Counted from the first letter of the stretch, positions 34,640 to 49,205 are shown. The stretch is 64,000 bases of DNA from Begonia masoniana (GCA_022432975.1 CM039506.1:18384531-18448530), one strand, 5' to 3'. A program made the numbers and translations. The notes: generated by a model from the sequence alone, not told the origin.

Positions 34640-37600
34640 TACGCGTCCATGAAACTTATTGGGTACTCAATACACTTTGTTCTGATCACTTCAAGTTAAA
34701 GCCTTGAAGGTGAAATGGATAACTTCGGTTGTAACAACAAGTCATGTAACAGTCAACCTCATTAGCTTGATACGTTCAGTTCTTTTGAAACAAATCGATT
34801 GAAGTGAAAATTCTTTAACTTCATCAAACGCATTACTAAGTCCTAATTACGCGTCCATGAAGCTTATTGGGTCCTCAATACTCTTTGTTCTCATTAGTTC
34901 GAGTTAAAGCCTTGAAGGTGAAATTGATAACTTCATTTGTAACAACAAGTCATGTAACAGTCAACCTCATTAGCTTAATACGTTCAGTTAATTTGGAACA
35001 AATCGATTGAAGTGAAAGTTCTTTTACTTCATCAAACGCATTACGAACTCCTAATTATGCGTCCATGAAGCTTATTGGGTCCTCAATACACTTCGTTCTC
35101 ATCACTTCGAGTTAAAGCATTGAAGGTGAAATGGATAACTTCGGTTGTAACAACAAGTCATGTAACAGTCAACCTGATTAGCTTGATACGTTCAGTTCTT
35201 TTAGAACAAATCGATTGAAGTTAAGGTTCTTTTACTTCATCAAACGAATTAGTAAGTTCTAATTACGCATCCATGAAGCTTATTTGGTTCTCAATACACT
35301 TCGTTTTCATCACTTCAAGTTAAAGCCTTGAAGGTGAAATGAATAACTTCGGTTGTAACAACAAGTCATGTAAGAGTCAACCTCCTTAGTTTGATACGTT
35401 TAGTTCTCTTGGAACAAATCGATTGAATTGAATGTTTTTTTACTTCATCAAACGCAATACTAAGTCCTAATTACGCGTCCATGAAGCTTATTGGGTCCTC
35501 AATACACTTCGTTTTGATCACTTCAAGTTAAAGCCTTGAAGGTGAAATGGATAACTTCGGTTGTAACAACAAGTCATGTAACAGTCAACCTCATTAGCTT
35601 GATACGTTCAGTTGTTTTGGAACAAATCGATTGAAGTGAAGGTTCTTTTACTCCATCAAACGAATTACTAAGTCCTAATTACGCGTCCATGAAGCTTATT
35701 GGGTCCTCAATACACTTCGTTCTCATCACTTCAAGTTAAAGCCTTGAAGGTGAAATGGATAACTTCGGTTGTAACAACAAGTCATGTAACAGTCAACCTC
35801 ATTAGCTTGATACGTTCAGTTCTTTTGGAACAAATTGATTGAAGTGAAGGTTCTTTTACTTCATCAAACGAATTACTAAGTCCTAATTACTCGTCGATGA
35901 AGCTTATTGGGTCCTCAATACACTTCGTTCTCATCACTTCAAGTTAAAGCCTTGAAGGTGAAATGGATAACTTCAGTTGTAACAACAATTCATGCAACAG
36001 TCAATCTCATTAGCTTGATACATTCAGTTCTTTTGAAACAAATCGATTGAAGTGAAGGTTCTTTTACTTCATCAAACGCATTACTAAGTCCTAATTACGC
36101 GTCCATGAAGCTTATTGGGTCCTCAATACACTTCGTTCTCATCACTTCAAGTTAATGTCTTGAAGGTTAAATGGATAACTTCAGTTGTAACGACAAGTCA
36201 TGTAACAGTCAACCTCATTAGCTTGATACGTTCAGTTCTTTTGAAACAAATCGATTGAAGTGAAGGTTCTTTTACTTCATCAAACGCATTACTAAGTCCT
36301 AATTACGCATCCATGAAGCTTATTGGGTCCTCAATACACTTCGTTCTCATCACTTCGAGTTAAAGCCTTGAAGGTGAAATGGATAACTTCGGTTGTAACA
36401 ACAAGTCATGTAACAGTCAACCTCATTAGCTTGATACGTTCAGTTCTTTTGGAACAAATCGATTGAAGTGAAGGTTCTTTACTTCATCAAACGCATTACT
36501 AAGTCCTAATTACGCGTCCATGAAGCTTATTGGGTCCTCAATACACTTCGTTCTCATCACTTCAAGTTAAAGCCTTGAAGGTGAAATGGATAACTTCGGT
36601 TGTAACAACAAGTCATGTAACAGTCAACCTCATTAAGCTTGATACGTTCAGTTCTTTTGGAACAAATCGATTGAAGTGAAGGTTCTTTTACTTCATCAAA
36701 CGCATTACTAAGTCCTAATTACGCGTCCATGAAGCTTATTGGGTCCTCAATACACTTCGTTCTCATCACTTCAAGTTAAAGCCTTGAAGGTGAAATGGAT
36801 AACTTCGGTTGTAACAACAAGTCATGTAACAGTCAACCTCATTAGCTTGATACGTTCAGTTCTTTTGGAACAAATCGATTGAAGTGAATGTTCTTTTACT
36901 TCATCAAACGCATTACGAAGTCCTAATTACGCGTCCATGAACTTATTGGGTACTCAATACACTTTGTTCTGATCACTTCAAGTTAAAGCCTTGAAGGTGA
37001 AATGGATAACTTCGGTTGTAATAACAAGTCATGTAACAATCAACCTCATTAGCTTTATACGTTCAGTTATTTTGAAACAAATCGATTGAAGTGAAAATTC
37101 TTTAACTTCATCAAACGCATTACTAAGTCCTAATTACGCGTCCATGAAGCTTATTGGGTCCTCAATATCTTCGTTCTCATCAGTTCGAGTTAAAGCCTTG
37201 AAGGTGAAATTGATAACTTCATTGTAACAACAAGTCATGTAACAGTCAACCTCATTAGCTTATACGTTCAGTTAATTTGGAACAAATCGATTGAAGTGAA
37301 GGTTCTTTTACTTCATCAAACGCATTACGAACTCCTAATTACGCGTCCATGAAACTTATTGGGTCCTCAATACACTTCGTTCTCATCACTTGGAGTTAAA
37401 ACCTTGAACGTGAAATGGATAACTTCGGTTGTAACAACAAGTCATGTAACAGTCAACCTCATTAGCTTGATACGTTCAGTTCTTTGGAACAAATCGATTG
37501 AAGTGAAGGTTCTTTTACTTCATCAAACGCAATTACTAAGTCCTAATTACGCGTCCATGAAGCTTATTTGGGTCCTCAATACACTTCGTTCTCATCACTT

Positions 37601-40600
37601 CAAGTTAAAGCCTTGAAGGTGAAATGGAATAACTTCGGTTGTAACAACAAGTCATGTAACAGTCAACCTCATTAGCTTGATACGTTCAGTTCTTTGGAAC
37701 AAATCGATTGAAGTGAATGTTCTTTTACTTCATCAAACGCATTACTAAGTCCTAATTACGCGTCCATGAAGCTTATTGGGTCCTCAATACACTTCGTTCT
37801 GATCACTTCAAGTTAAAGCCTTGAAGGTGAAATGGATAACTTCGGTTGTAACAACAAGTCATGTAACAGTCAACCTCATTAGCTTGATACGTTCAGTTCT
37901 TTTGGAACAAATCGATTGAAGTGAAGGTTCTTTACTTCATCAAACGCATTACTAAGTCCTAATTACGCGTCCATGAAGCTTATTGGGTCCTCAATACCTC
38001 TTGTTCTCATCACTTCAGTTAAAGCCTTGAAGGTGAAATGGATAACTTCGGTTGTAACAACAAGTCATGTAACAGTCAAGCTCATTAGCTTGATACGTTC
38101 AGTTCTTTGGAACAAATCGATTGAAGTGAATGTTCTTTTACTTCATCAAACGCATTACGAACTTCTAATTACGCGTCCATGAAGCTTATTGGGTACTCAA
38201 TACACTTTGTTCTGATCACTTCAGTTAAAGCCTTGAAGGTGAAATGGATAACTTCGGTTGTAACAACAAGTCATGTAACAGTCAACCTCATTAGCTTGAT
38301 ACGTTCAGTTCTTTTGAAACTAAATCGATTGAAGTGAAAGTTCTTTACTTCATCAAACGCATTACTAAGTCCTAATTACGCGTCCATGAAGCTTATTGGG
38401 TCCTCAATACTCTTTCGTTCTCATCAGTTCGAGTTAAAGCCTTGAAGGTGAAATTGATAACTTCATTTGTAACAACAAGTCATGTAACAGTCAACCTCAT
38501 TAGCTTAATACGTTCAGTTAATTGGGAACAAATCGATTGAAGTGAAGGTTCTTTTACTTCATCAAACGCATTACTAACTCCTAATTATGCGTCCATGAAG
38601 CTTATTGGGTCCTCAATACACTTCGTTCTCATCACTTCGAGTTAAAGCATTGAAGGTGAATTGGATAACTTCGGTTGTAACAACAAGTCATGTAACAGTC
38701 AACCTCATTAGCTTGATACGTTCCAGTTCTTTTGAAACAAATCGATTGAAGTGAAGGTTCTTTTACTTCATCAAACGCATTACTAAGTCCTAATTACGCG
38801 CCATGAAGCTTATATGGTCCTCAATACACTTCGTATTCATCACTTCGAGTTAACGCCTTGAACGTGAAATGGATAACTTCGGTTGTAACAACAAGTCATG
38901 TAACAGTCAACCTCATTAGCTTGATACGTTCAATTCTTTTGAAACAAATCGATTGAAGTGAAGGTTCTTTTACTTCATCAAACGCATTTCTAAGTTCTAA
39001 TTTCGCATCCACGAAGCTTATTTGGTCCTCAATACACTTCGTTCTCATCACTTCAGTTAAAGCCTTGACGGTGAATTGGATAACTTCGGTTGGAACAACA
39101 AGTCAAGTAACAGTCAACCTCATTATCTTGATACGTTCAGTTCTTTTGGAACAAATCGATTGAAGTGAAGGTTCTTTTACTTCATCAAACGCATTACTAA
39201 GTTCTAATTACGCATCCATGAAGCTGATTTGGTCCTCAATACACTTCGTTCTGATCACTTCAAGTTAAAGCCTTGAAGGTGAAATGGATAACTTCGGTTG
39301 TAACAAGTCATGTAACAGTCAACCTCATTAGCTTGATACGTTCAGTTCTTTTGGAACAAATCGATTAAAGTGAAGGTTATTTTACTTCATCAAACGCATT
39401 ACTAAGTCCTAATTACGCGTCGATGAAGCTTATTGGGTCCTCAATACACTTCGTTCTCATCACTTCAAGTTAAAGCTTTGAAGGTGAAATGGATAACTTC
39501 GGTTGTAACAACAAGTCATGTAACAGTCAACCTTATTAGCTTTATACGTTTAGTTCTTTTGGAAAAAATCGATTGAAGTGAAGGTTCTTTTACTTCATCA
39601 AACGCATTACTAAGTTCTAATTTCGCTTCCATGAAGCTTATTTGGTCCTCAATACACATCGTTCTCGTCACTTCAAGTTAAAGCCTTGAAGGTGAAATGG
39701 ATAACTTCGGTTGGAACAACAAGTCATGTAACAATCAACATCACTAGCTTGATTCGTTCAGTTCTTTTGGAACAAATCGATTGAAGTGAAGGTTCTTTTA
39801 CTTCATCAAACGCATTACTAAGTCCTAATTACGCGTCCATGAAGCTTATTGGGTCCTCAATACACTTCGTTCTCATCACTTCAAGTTAAAGCCTTGAAGG
39901 CGAAATTGATAACTTCGGTTGTAACAACAAGTCATGTAACAGTCAACCTCATTAGCTTGATACGTTCAGTTCATTTGGAAAAATTCGATTGAAGTGAAGG
40001 TTCTTTTAATTCATCAAACTCATTACTTTGTTCTTATTTCGCATCCATAAAGCTTATTTTGTCCTCAATACAGATTGTTCTCATCACTTCAAGTTAAAGC
40101 CTTGAAGGTGAAATGGATATCTTCAATTGGAACAACAAGTCATGTAACAATCGTCCTCATTAGCTTGATACGTTCAATTCTTTTGGAACAAATCGATTGA
40201 AGTGAAGGTTCTTTTACTTCATCAACCGCATTACTAAGTTCTAATTTCGCATCCATGAAGCTTATTGGGTCCTCAATACACTTCGTTCTCATCACTTCAA
40301 GTCAAATCCTTGAAGGTGAACTGGATAAATTCGGTTGTTCCGACAAGTCATGTAACAGTCAACCTCATTTGCTTGATACTTTCAGTTCTTTTGGAACAAA
40401 TCGATTGAAGTGAATGTTCTTTTAGTTCATCAAACGCATTACTAAGTCCTAATTACGCGTCCATGAAGCTTATTGGGTCCTCAATATTCTTTGTTCTCAT
40501 CAGTTCGAGTTAAAGCCTTGAAGGTGAAATTGATAACTTCATTTGTAACAACAAGTCATGTAACAGTCAACCTCATTAGCTTAATACGTTCAGTTAATTT

Positions 40601-42290
40601 GGAACAAATCGATTGAAGTGAAGGTTCTTTTACTTCATCAAACGCATTACGAACTCCTAATTATGCGTCCATGAAGCTTATTGGGTCCTCAATACACTTC
40701 GTTCTCATCACTTCGAGTTAAAGCATTGAAGGTGAAATGGATAACTTCGGTTGTAACAACAAGTCATGTAACAGTCAACCTGATTAGCTTGATACGTTCA
40801 GTTCTTTTAGAACAAATCGATTGAAGTTAAGGTTCTTTTACTTCATCAAACGAATTAGTAAGTTCTAATTACGCATCCATGATGCTTATTTGGTTCTCAA
40901 TACACTTCGTTTTCATCACTTCAAGTTAAAGCCTTGAAGGTGAAATGAATAACTTCGGTTGTAACAACAAGTCATGTAAGAGTCAACCTCCTTAGTTTGA
41001 TACGTTTAGTTCTCTTGGAACAAATCGATTGAATTGAATGTTTTTTTACTTCATCAAACGCAATACTAAGTCCTAATTACGCGTCCATGAAGCTTATTGG
41101 GTCCTCAATACACTTCGTTCTGATCACTTCAAGTTAAAGCCTTGAAGGTGAAATGGATAACTTCGGTTGTAACAACAAGTCATGTAACAGTCAACCTCAT
41201 TAGCTTGATACGTTCAGTTGTTTTGGAACAAATCGATTGAAGTGAAGGTTCTTTTACTTCATCAAACGCATTACTAAGTCCTAATTACGCGTCCATGAAG
41301 CTTATTGGGTCCTCAATACACTTCGTTCTCATCACTTCAAGTTAAAACCTTGAAGGTGAAATGGATAACTTCGGTTGTAACAACAAGTCATGTAACAGTC
41401 AAGCTCATTAGCTTGATACGTTCAGTTCTTTTGGAACAAATCGATTGAAGTGAATGTTCTTTTACTTCATCAAACGCATTACGAATTCCTAATTACGCGT
41501 CCATGAAACTTATTGGGTACTCAATACACTTTGTTCTGATCACTTCAAGTTAAAGCCTTGAAGGTGAAATGGATAACTTCGGTTGTAACAACAAGTCATG
41601 TAACAGTCAACCTCATTAGCTTGATACGTTCAGTTCTTTTGAAACTAATCGATTGAAGTGAAAATTCTTTAACTTCATCAAACGCATTACTAAGTCCTAA
41701 TTACGCGTCCATGAAGCTTATTGGGTCCTCAATACTCTTTGTTCTCATCAGTTCGAGTTAAAGCCTTGAAGGTGAAATTGATAACTTCATTTGTAACAAC
41801 AAGTCATGTAACAGTCAACCTCATTAGCTTAATACGTTCAGTTAATTTGGAACAAATCGATTGAAGTGAAGGTTCTTTTACTTCATCAAACGCATTACGA
41901 ACTCCTAATTATGCGTCCATGAAGCTTATTGGGTCCTCAATACACTTCGTTCTCATCACTTCGAGTTAAAGCATTGAAGGTGAAATGTATAACTTTGGTT
42001 GTAACAACAAGTCATGTAACAGTCAACCTCGTTAGCTTGATACGTTCAGTTCTTTTTAAACAAATCGATTGAAGTGAAGGTTCTTTTACTTCATCAAACG
42101 CATTACTAAGTCCTAATTACGCGACCATGAAGCTTATTGGGTCCTCAATACTCTTCGTTCTCATCAGTTCGAGTTAAAGCCTTGAAGGTGAAATTGATAA
42201 CTTCATTTGTAACAACAAGTCATGTAACAGTCAACCTCATTAGCTTAATACGTTCAGTTAATTTGGAACAAATCGATTGAAGTGAAGGTT
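34640..42290. repeat. Recurrent three-monomer variant group in satellite block 3
   Basis: A trio of signatures recurs in order: GGGTACTCAATACACTTTG; then CAATACTCTTTG with AAATTGATAACTTCATTTG; then TTCAGTTAATTTGGAAC with CATTACGAACTCC. Sets start near 34650, 36940, 38190 and 41510, and partial sets near 40480 and 42140. The spacing is irregular, unlike the strict 1248-bp repeat further right. Confidence 0.7.
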
Positions 42291-43970
42291 CTTTTACTTC
42301 ATCAAACGCATTTCTAAGTTCTAATTTCGCATCCACGAAGCTTATTTGGTCCTCAATACACTTCGTTCTCATCACTTCGAGTTAAAGCCTTGAAGGTGAA
42401 TTGGATAACTTCGGTTGGAACAACAAGTCATGTAACAGTCAACCTCATTATCTTTATACGACCAGTTCTTTTGGAAAAAATCGATTGAAGTGAAGGTTCT
42501 TTTACTTCATCAAACGCATTACTAAGTCCTAATTACGCGTCCATGAAGCTTAATAGGTCCTCAATACACTTCGTATTCATCACTTGAGTTAACGCCTTGA
42601 ACGTGAAATGGATAACTTCGGTTGTAACAACAAGTCATGTAACAGTCAACCTCATTAGCTTGATACGTTCAATTCTTTTGAAACAAATCGATTGAAGTGA
42701 AGGTTCTTTTACTTCATCAAACGCATTTCTAAGTTCTAATTTCGCATCCACGAAGCTTATTTGGTCCTCAATACACTTCGTTCTCATCACTTCAAGTTAA
42801 AGCCTTGACGGTGAATTGGATAACTTCGGTTGGAACAACAAGTCAAGTAACAGTCAACCTCATTATCTTGATACGTTCAGTTCTTTTGGAACAAATCGAT
42901 TGAAGTGAAGGTTCTTTTACTTCATCAAACGCATTACTAAGTTCTAATTACGCATCCATGAAGCTGATTTGGTCCTCAATACACTTCGTTCTGATCACTT
43001 CAAGTTAAAGCCTTGAAGGTGAAATGGATAACTTCGGTTGTAACAAGTCATGTAACAGTCAACCTCATTAGCTTGATACGTTCAGTTCTTTTGGAACAAA
43101 TCGATTAAAGTGAAGGTTATTTTACTTCATCAAACGCATTACTAAGTCCTAATTACGCGTCGATGAAGCTTATTGGGTCCTCAATACACTTCGTTCTCAT
43201 CACTTCAAGTTAAAGCTTTGAAGGTGAAATGGATAACTTCGGTTGTAACAACAAGTCATGTAACAGTCAACCTTATTAGCTTATACGTTAGTTCTTTGGA
43301 AAAAATCGATTGAAGTGAAGGTTCTTTTACTTCATCAAACGCATTACTAAGTTCTAATTTCGCTTCCATGAAGCTTATTTGGTCCTCAATACACATCGTT
43401 CTCGTCACTTCAAGTTAAAGCCTTGAAGGTGAAATGGATAACTTCGGTTGGAACAACAAGTCATGTAACAATCAACCTCACTAGCTTGATACGTTCAGTT
43501 CATTTGGAAAAATTCGATTGAAGTGAAGGTTCTTTTAATTCATCAAACTCATTACTTTGTTCTTATTTCGCATCCATAAAGCTTATTTTGTCCTCAATAC
43601 AGATTGTTCTCATCACTTCAAGTTAAAGCCTTGAAGGTGAAATGGATATCTTCAATTGGAACAACAAGTCATGTAACAATCGTCCTCATTAGCTTGATAC
43701 GTTCAATTCTTTTGGAACAAATCGATTGAAGTGAAGGTTCTTTTACTTCATCAACCGCATTACTAAGTTCTAATTTCGCATCCATGAAGCTTATTGGGTC
43801 CTCAATACACTTCGTTCTCATCACTTCAAGTCAAATCCTTGAAGGTGAACTGGATAAATTCGGTTGTTCCGACAAGTCATGTAACAGTCAACCTCATTTG
43901 CTTGATACTTTCAGTTCTTTTGGAACAAATCGATTGAAGTGAATGTTCTTTTACTTCATCAAACGCATTA
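38819..43970. repeat. Segmental duplication within the satellite (38.8-40.4 kb and 42.55-43.95 kb)
   Basis: Rare variants recur in order. TCGTATTCAT is at 38831 and 42571 (3740 bp apart), a monomer missing three bases in GTTGTAACAAGTC is near 39298 and 43037, ACACATCGTTCTCGTC is near 39652 and 43389, and CTGGATAAATTCGG is at 40321 and 43850 (3529 bp apart). The offset change shows that one monomer (about 39.77-39.97 kb) was lost from, or gained by, one copy. Confidence 0.85.
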
Positions 43971-44130
43971 CTAAGTCCTAATTACGCGTCCATGAAGCTT
44001 ATTGGGTCCTTAATACACTTCGTTCTTATCACTTCAAGTTAAAGCCTTGAAGGTGAAATGGATAACTTCAGTTAAAACAACAAGTCATGTAACAATCAAC
44101 CTCATTAGCTTGATACGTTCAGTTATTTAG

Positions 44131-46626
44131 CCTTGAAGGTGAAATGGATAACTTCGGTTGTAACAACAAGTCATGTAACAGTCAACCTCATTAGCATGAT
44201 ACGTTCAGTTCTTTTGGAACAAATCGATTGAAGTGAAGTTTCTTTTACTTCATCAAACGCATTACTAAGTCCTAATTACGCGTCCATGAAGCTTATTGGG
44301 TCCTCAATACACTTCGTTCTCATCACTTCAAGTTATTGCCTTGAAGGTGAAATGGATAACTTCGGTTGTAACAACAAGTCATGTAACAGTCAACATCATT
44401 AGCTTGATACATTCAGTTCTTTTGAAACAAATCGATTGAAGTGAAGGTTCTTTTACTTCTTCAAACGCATTACAAAGTCATAATTACGCGTCCATGAAGC
44501 TTATTGGGTCCTAAATACACTTCGTTCTGATCACTTCAAGTTAAAGCCTTGAAGGTCAAATGATTAACTTCGGTTGTAAAAACAAGTCATGTAACAGTCA
44601 ACCTCATTAGCTTGATACGATCAGTTCTTTTGGAACAAATCGATTGAAGTGAATGTTCTTTTACTTCATCAATTGCATTACTAACTCCTAATTACGCGTC
44701 CATGAAGCTTATTGGGTCCTCAATACACTTCGTTCTCATCACTTCGAGTTAAAGCCTTGAAGTTTAAATGGATAACTTCGGTTGTAACAACAAGTCATGT
44801 AACAGTCAACCTCATTACCTTGATACGTTCAGTTCTTTTGGAACAAATCGATTGAAGTTAAGGTTCTTTTACTTCATCAAACGAATTACTAAGTTCTAAT
44901 TATGCGTCCATGAAGCTTATTGGTTCCTCAATAAACTTCGTTCTCTTCACTTCAAGTTAAATCCTTGAAGGTGAAATGGAAAACTGCGGTTGTAACAACA
45001 AGTCATGTAACAGTCAACCTCATTAGCCTGATACGTTCAGCTCTTTTGGAACAAATCGATTGAAGTGAATGTTCTTTTACTTCTTCAAACGGTTTTCTAA
45101 GTCCTAATTACGCGTCCATGAAGCTTATTGGGTCCTCAATACACTTCGTTCTCATCACTTCATGTTAAAGCCTTGAAGGTAAAATGGATAACTTCGATTG
45201 TAACAACAAGTCATGTAACAGTCAACATCATTAGCTTGATACGTTCAGTTGTTTTTGAACAAATCGATTGAAGTGAAGGTTCTTTTACTTCATCAAACGC
45301 ATTACTAAGTCCTAATTACGCGTCCATGAAGCTTTTTGGGTCTTAAATACACTTCGTTCTCATCACTTCAAGTTAAAGCCTTGAAGGTGAAATGGATAAC
45401 TTCGGTTGTAACAACAAGTCATGTAACAGTCAACCTCATTAGCATGATACGTTCAGTTCTTTTGGAACAAATCGATTGAAGTGAAGTTTCTTTTACTTCT
45501 TCAAACGCATTACTAAGTCCTAATTACGCGTCCATGAAGCTTATTGGGTCCTCAATACACTTCGTTCTCATCACTTCAAGTTATTGCCTTGAAGGTGAAA
45601 TGGATAACTTCGGTTGTAACAACAAGTCATGTAACAGTCAACCTCATTAGCTTGATACGTTCAGTTCTTTTGAAACAAATCGATTGAAGTGAAGGTTCTT
45701 TTACTTCTTCAAACGCATTACAAAGTCATAATTACGCGTCCATGAAGCTTATTGGGTCCTAAATACACTTCGTTCTGATCACTTCAAGTTAAAGCCTTGA
45801 AGGTCAAATGATTAACTTCGGTTGTAAAAACAAGTCATGTAACAGTCAACCTCATTAGCTTGATACGATCAGTTCTTTTGGAACAAATCGATTGAAGTGA
45901 ATGTTCTTTTACTTCATCAATTGCATTACTAACTCCTAATTACGCGTCCATGAAGCTTATTGGGTCCTCAATACACTTCGTTCTCATCACTTCGAGTTAA
46001 AGCCTTGAAGTTTAAATGGATAACTTCGGTTGTAACAACAAGTCATGTAACAGTCAACCTCATTAGCTTGATACGTTCAGTTCTTTTGGAACAAATCGAT
46101 TGAAGTTAAGGTTCTTTTACTTCATCAAACGAATTACTCAGTTCTAATTGTGCGTCCATGAAGCTTATTGGTTCCTCAATAAACTTCGTTCTCATCACTT
46201 CAAGTTAAAGCCTTGAAGGTGAAATGGAAAACTGCGGTTGTAACAACAAGTCATGTAACAGTCAACCTCATTAGCCTGATACGTTCAGCTCTTTTGGAAC
46301 AAATCGATTGAAGTGAATGTTCTTTTACTTCATCAAACGGTTTTCTAAGTCCTAATTACGCGTCCATGAAGCTTATTGGGTCCTCAATACACTTCGTTCT
46401 CATCACTTCATGTTAAAGCCTTGAAGGTAAAATGAATAACTTCGATTGTAACAACAAGTCATGTAACAGTCAACATCATTAGCTTGATACGTTCAGTTGT
46501 TTTGGAACAAATCGATTAAAGTGAAGGTTCTTTTACTTCATCAAACGCATTACTAAGTCGTAATTACGCGTCCATGAAGCTTTTTGGGTCTTAAATACTC
46601 TTCGTTCTCATCACTTCAAGTTAAAG
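44131..46626. repeat. Six-monomer (1248-bp) higher-order repeat, two full copies plus a partial third
   Basis: AGCATGATACG occurs at 44193, 45441 and 46689, exactly 1248 bp (6 x 208) apart. CAATTGCATTACTAACTCC occurs at about 44670 and 45918. GAAGTTTAAATGG, GGTTCCTCAATAAACTTCG, AAAACTGCGG, CGGTTTTCTAAGTCC and TTTTTGGGTCTTAAATAC recur in the same order. The third copy (46627 to about 47.7 kb) lost one monomer early and is more diverged. Confidence 0.88.
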
Positions 46627-49177
46627 CCTTGAAGGTGAAATGGATAACTTCGGTTGTAACAACAAGTCATGTAACAGTCAACCTCATTAGCATGATACGT
46701 TCAGTTCTTTTGAAACAAATCGATTGAAGTGAAGGTTCTTTTACTTCATCAAACGCATTACAAAGTCATAATTACGCGTCCATGAAGCTTATTGGGTCCT
46801 AAATACACTTCGTTCTGATCACTTCAAGTTAAAGCCTTGAAGGTCAAATGAATAACTTCGGTTGTAAAAACAAGTCATGTAACAGTCAACCTCATTAGCT
46901 TGATACGTTCAGTTCTTTTGGAACAAATCGATTGAAGTGAATGTTCTTTTACTTCATCAAACGCATTACTAAGTCCTAATTACGCGTCCATGAAGCTTAT
47001 TGGGTACTCAATACACTTCGTTCTAATCACTTCGAGTTAAAGCCTTGAAGTTGAAATGGATAACTTCGGTTCTAACAACAAGTCATGTAACAGTCAACCT
47101 CATTAGCTTGATACGTTCAGTTCTTTTGGAACAAATCGATTGAAGTGAAGGTTCTTTTACTTCATCAAACGCATTACTAAGTTCTAATTATGCGTCTATG
47201 AAGCATATTGGTTCCTCAATAAACTTCGTTCTCATCACTTCAAGTTAAAGTCTTGAAGGTGAAATGGAAAACTACGGTTGTAACAACAAGTCAAGTAACA
47301 GTCAACCTCATTAGCTTGATACGTTCAGCTCTTTTGGAACAAATCGATTGAAGTGAATGTTCTTTTACTTCATCAAACGCATTACTAAGTCCTATTTACG
47401 CGTCCATTAAGCTTATTGGGTCTTCAATACACTTCGTTCTCATCACTTCAAGTTAAAGCCTTGAAGGTGAAATGGAAAACTACGGTTGTAACAAGAAGTC
47501 ATGTAACAGTCAACCTCATTAGCCTGATACGTTCAGCTCTTTTGGAACAAATCGATTGAAGTGAATGTTCTTTTACTTCTTCAAACGGTTTTCTAAGTCC
47601 TAATTACGCGTCCATGAAGCTTATTGTGTCCTCAATACAATTCGTCCTCATCACTTCATGTTATAGCCTTGAAGGTGAAACAGATAACTTCGGTTGTAAC
47701 AAGAAGTCATGTAACAGTCAACATCATTAGCTTGATACGTTCAGTTGTTTTGGAACAAATCGATTGAAGTGAAGGTTCTTTTACTTCATCAAACGCATTA
47801 CTAAGTCCTAATTACGCGTCCATGAAGCTTATAGGGTCCTCAATACACTTCGTTCTGAACACTTCATGTTATTGCCTTGAAGGTGAAATGGATTACTTCG
47901 GTTGTAACAACAAGTCATGTAACAGTCAACCTCATTAGCTTGATACATTCAGTTGTTTTGGAACAAATCGATTTAAGTGAAGGTTCTTTTACTTCATCAA
48001 ACGCATTTCTAAGTCCTAATTACGCATCCATGAAGCTTATTGGGTCCTCAATACACTTCGTTCTCATCACTTCAAGTTAAAGCCTTGAAGGTGAAATTTA
48101 TAACTTCGGTTGTAACAACAAGTCATGTAACAGTCAACCTCATTATCTTGATACGTTCAGTTCTTTTGAAACAAATCGATTGAAGTGAAGGTTCTTTTAC
48201 TTCCTCAAACGCATTACTAAATACTAATTGCGCGTGCATGAAGCTTATTGGGTCCTCAATACACTTCCTCCTCATCACTTCAAGTTAAAACCTTGAAGGT
48301 GAAATGTATGAATTAGGTTGTAACAACAAGTCATGTAACAGTCAACCTCATTAGCTTGATACGTTCAATTGTTTTGGAACAAATCGATTGAAGTGAAAGT
48401 TCTTTTATTTCATCAAACGCATTACTAAGTCGTAATTACGCGTCCATGAAGCTTATTGGGTCTTAAATACACTTCGTTCTCATCTGTTCAAGTTAAAGCC
48501 TTGAAGGTGAAATGGATAACTTCGGTTGTAACAACAAGTCATGTAACAGTCAACCTCATTAGCTTGATACGTTCAGTTCTTTTGGAACAAATCGATTGAA
48601 GTGAAAATTCTTTTATTTCATCAAACGCATTACTAAGTCCTAATTACGCATCCATGAAGCTTATTGGTTCTTAAATACACTTCGTTCTCATCACTTCAAG
48701 TTAAAGCCTTGAAGGTGAAATGGATAACTTCGGTTGTAACAACAAGTCATGTAACAGTCAACCTCATTAGCTTGATACGTTCATTTCTTTTTGTAATACC
48801 CCGCTTTACGGAATATTATTATTTTAATATAAGTGGCATTTTTGTAAATATGCTAAATCTGGTCCGTTTTACGAAAAGAAAGCGTTATTAGGATCCTATC
48901 GATTTATTGGAATTTTAAGGAAATTACGAGAATTTTCGGAGTAACAACGCTATATTTCGATTAATTACGTTTCTCGTAATATAATTTTAGTAAAAATAGT
49001 AAACGAGGTCCGATTCACGAATGGACAGTTTTAATAGAACCCAGATAATAAGTTGGATTTATCGGAGAAATAAGAAATTCGAAACAGTTGAAAACACGAG
49101 AGGTAGTGACGTTCAATAAAATAGAGTATTATTATTATTATTATTATTAAAAAAAAAATAAAAATAAAGAATAGAAA

Positions 49178-49205
49178 TCGACAGAATAGCCGAGGCTATA
49201 CTGTC
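49178..49205 (+). other. Hairpin in D LTR
   Basis: TCGACAGAATAGCC, loop GA, GGCTATACTGTCGA, 14-bp arms with one mismatch. It lies beside an ATT microsatellite and directly before a CGAGCCCGAGCC leader, as in insert 1. Confidence 0.85.

Larger units (their letters stand above)
33582..48791. repeat. Satellite block 3, 208-bp monomer (~73 copies) with higher-order structure
   Basis: Continues block 2 after solo LTR C. Most monomers are diverged, but distinctive variants recur in groups, showing local multi-monomer duplication: 34.6-35.8 kb with 40.5-41.3 kb, 38.8-40.4 kb with 42.5-44.0 kb, and a six-monomer repeat at 44.1-47 kb. One monomer is truncated near 44129 (CAGTTATTTAGCCTTGAAGG joins two distant phases). 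It ends at CTTTT, where element D inserted. Confidence 0.96.
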
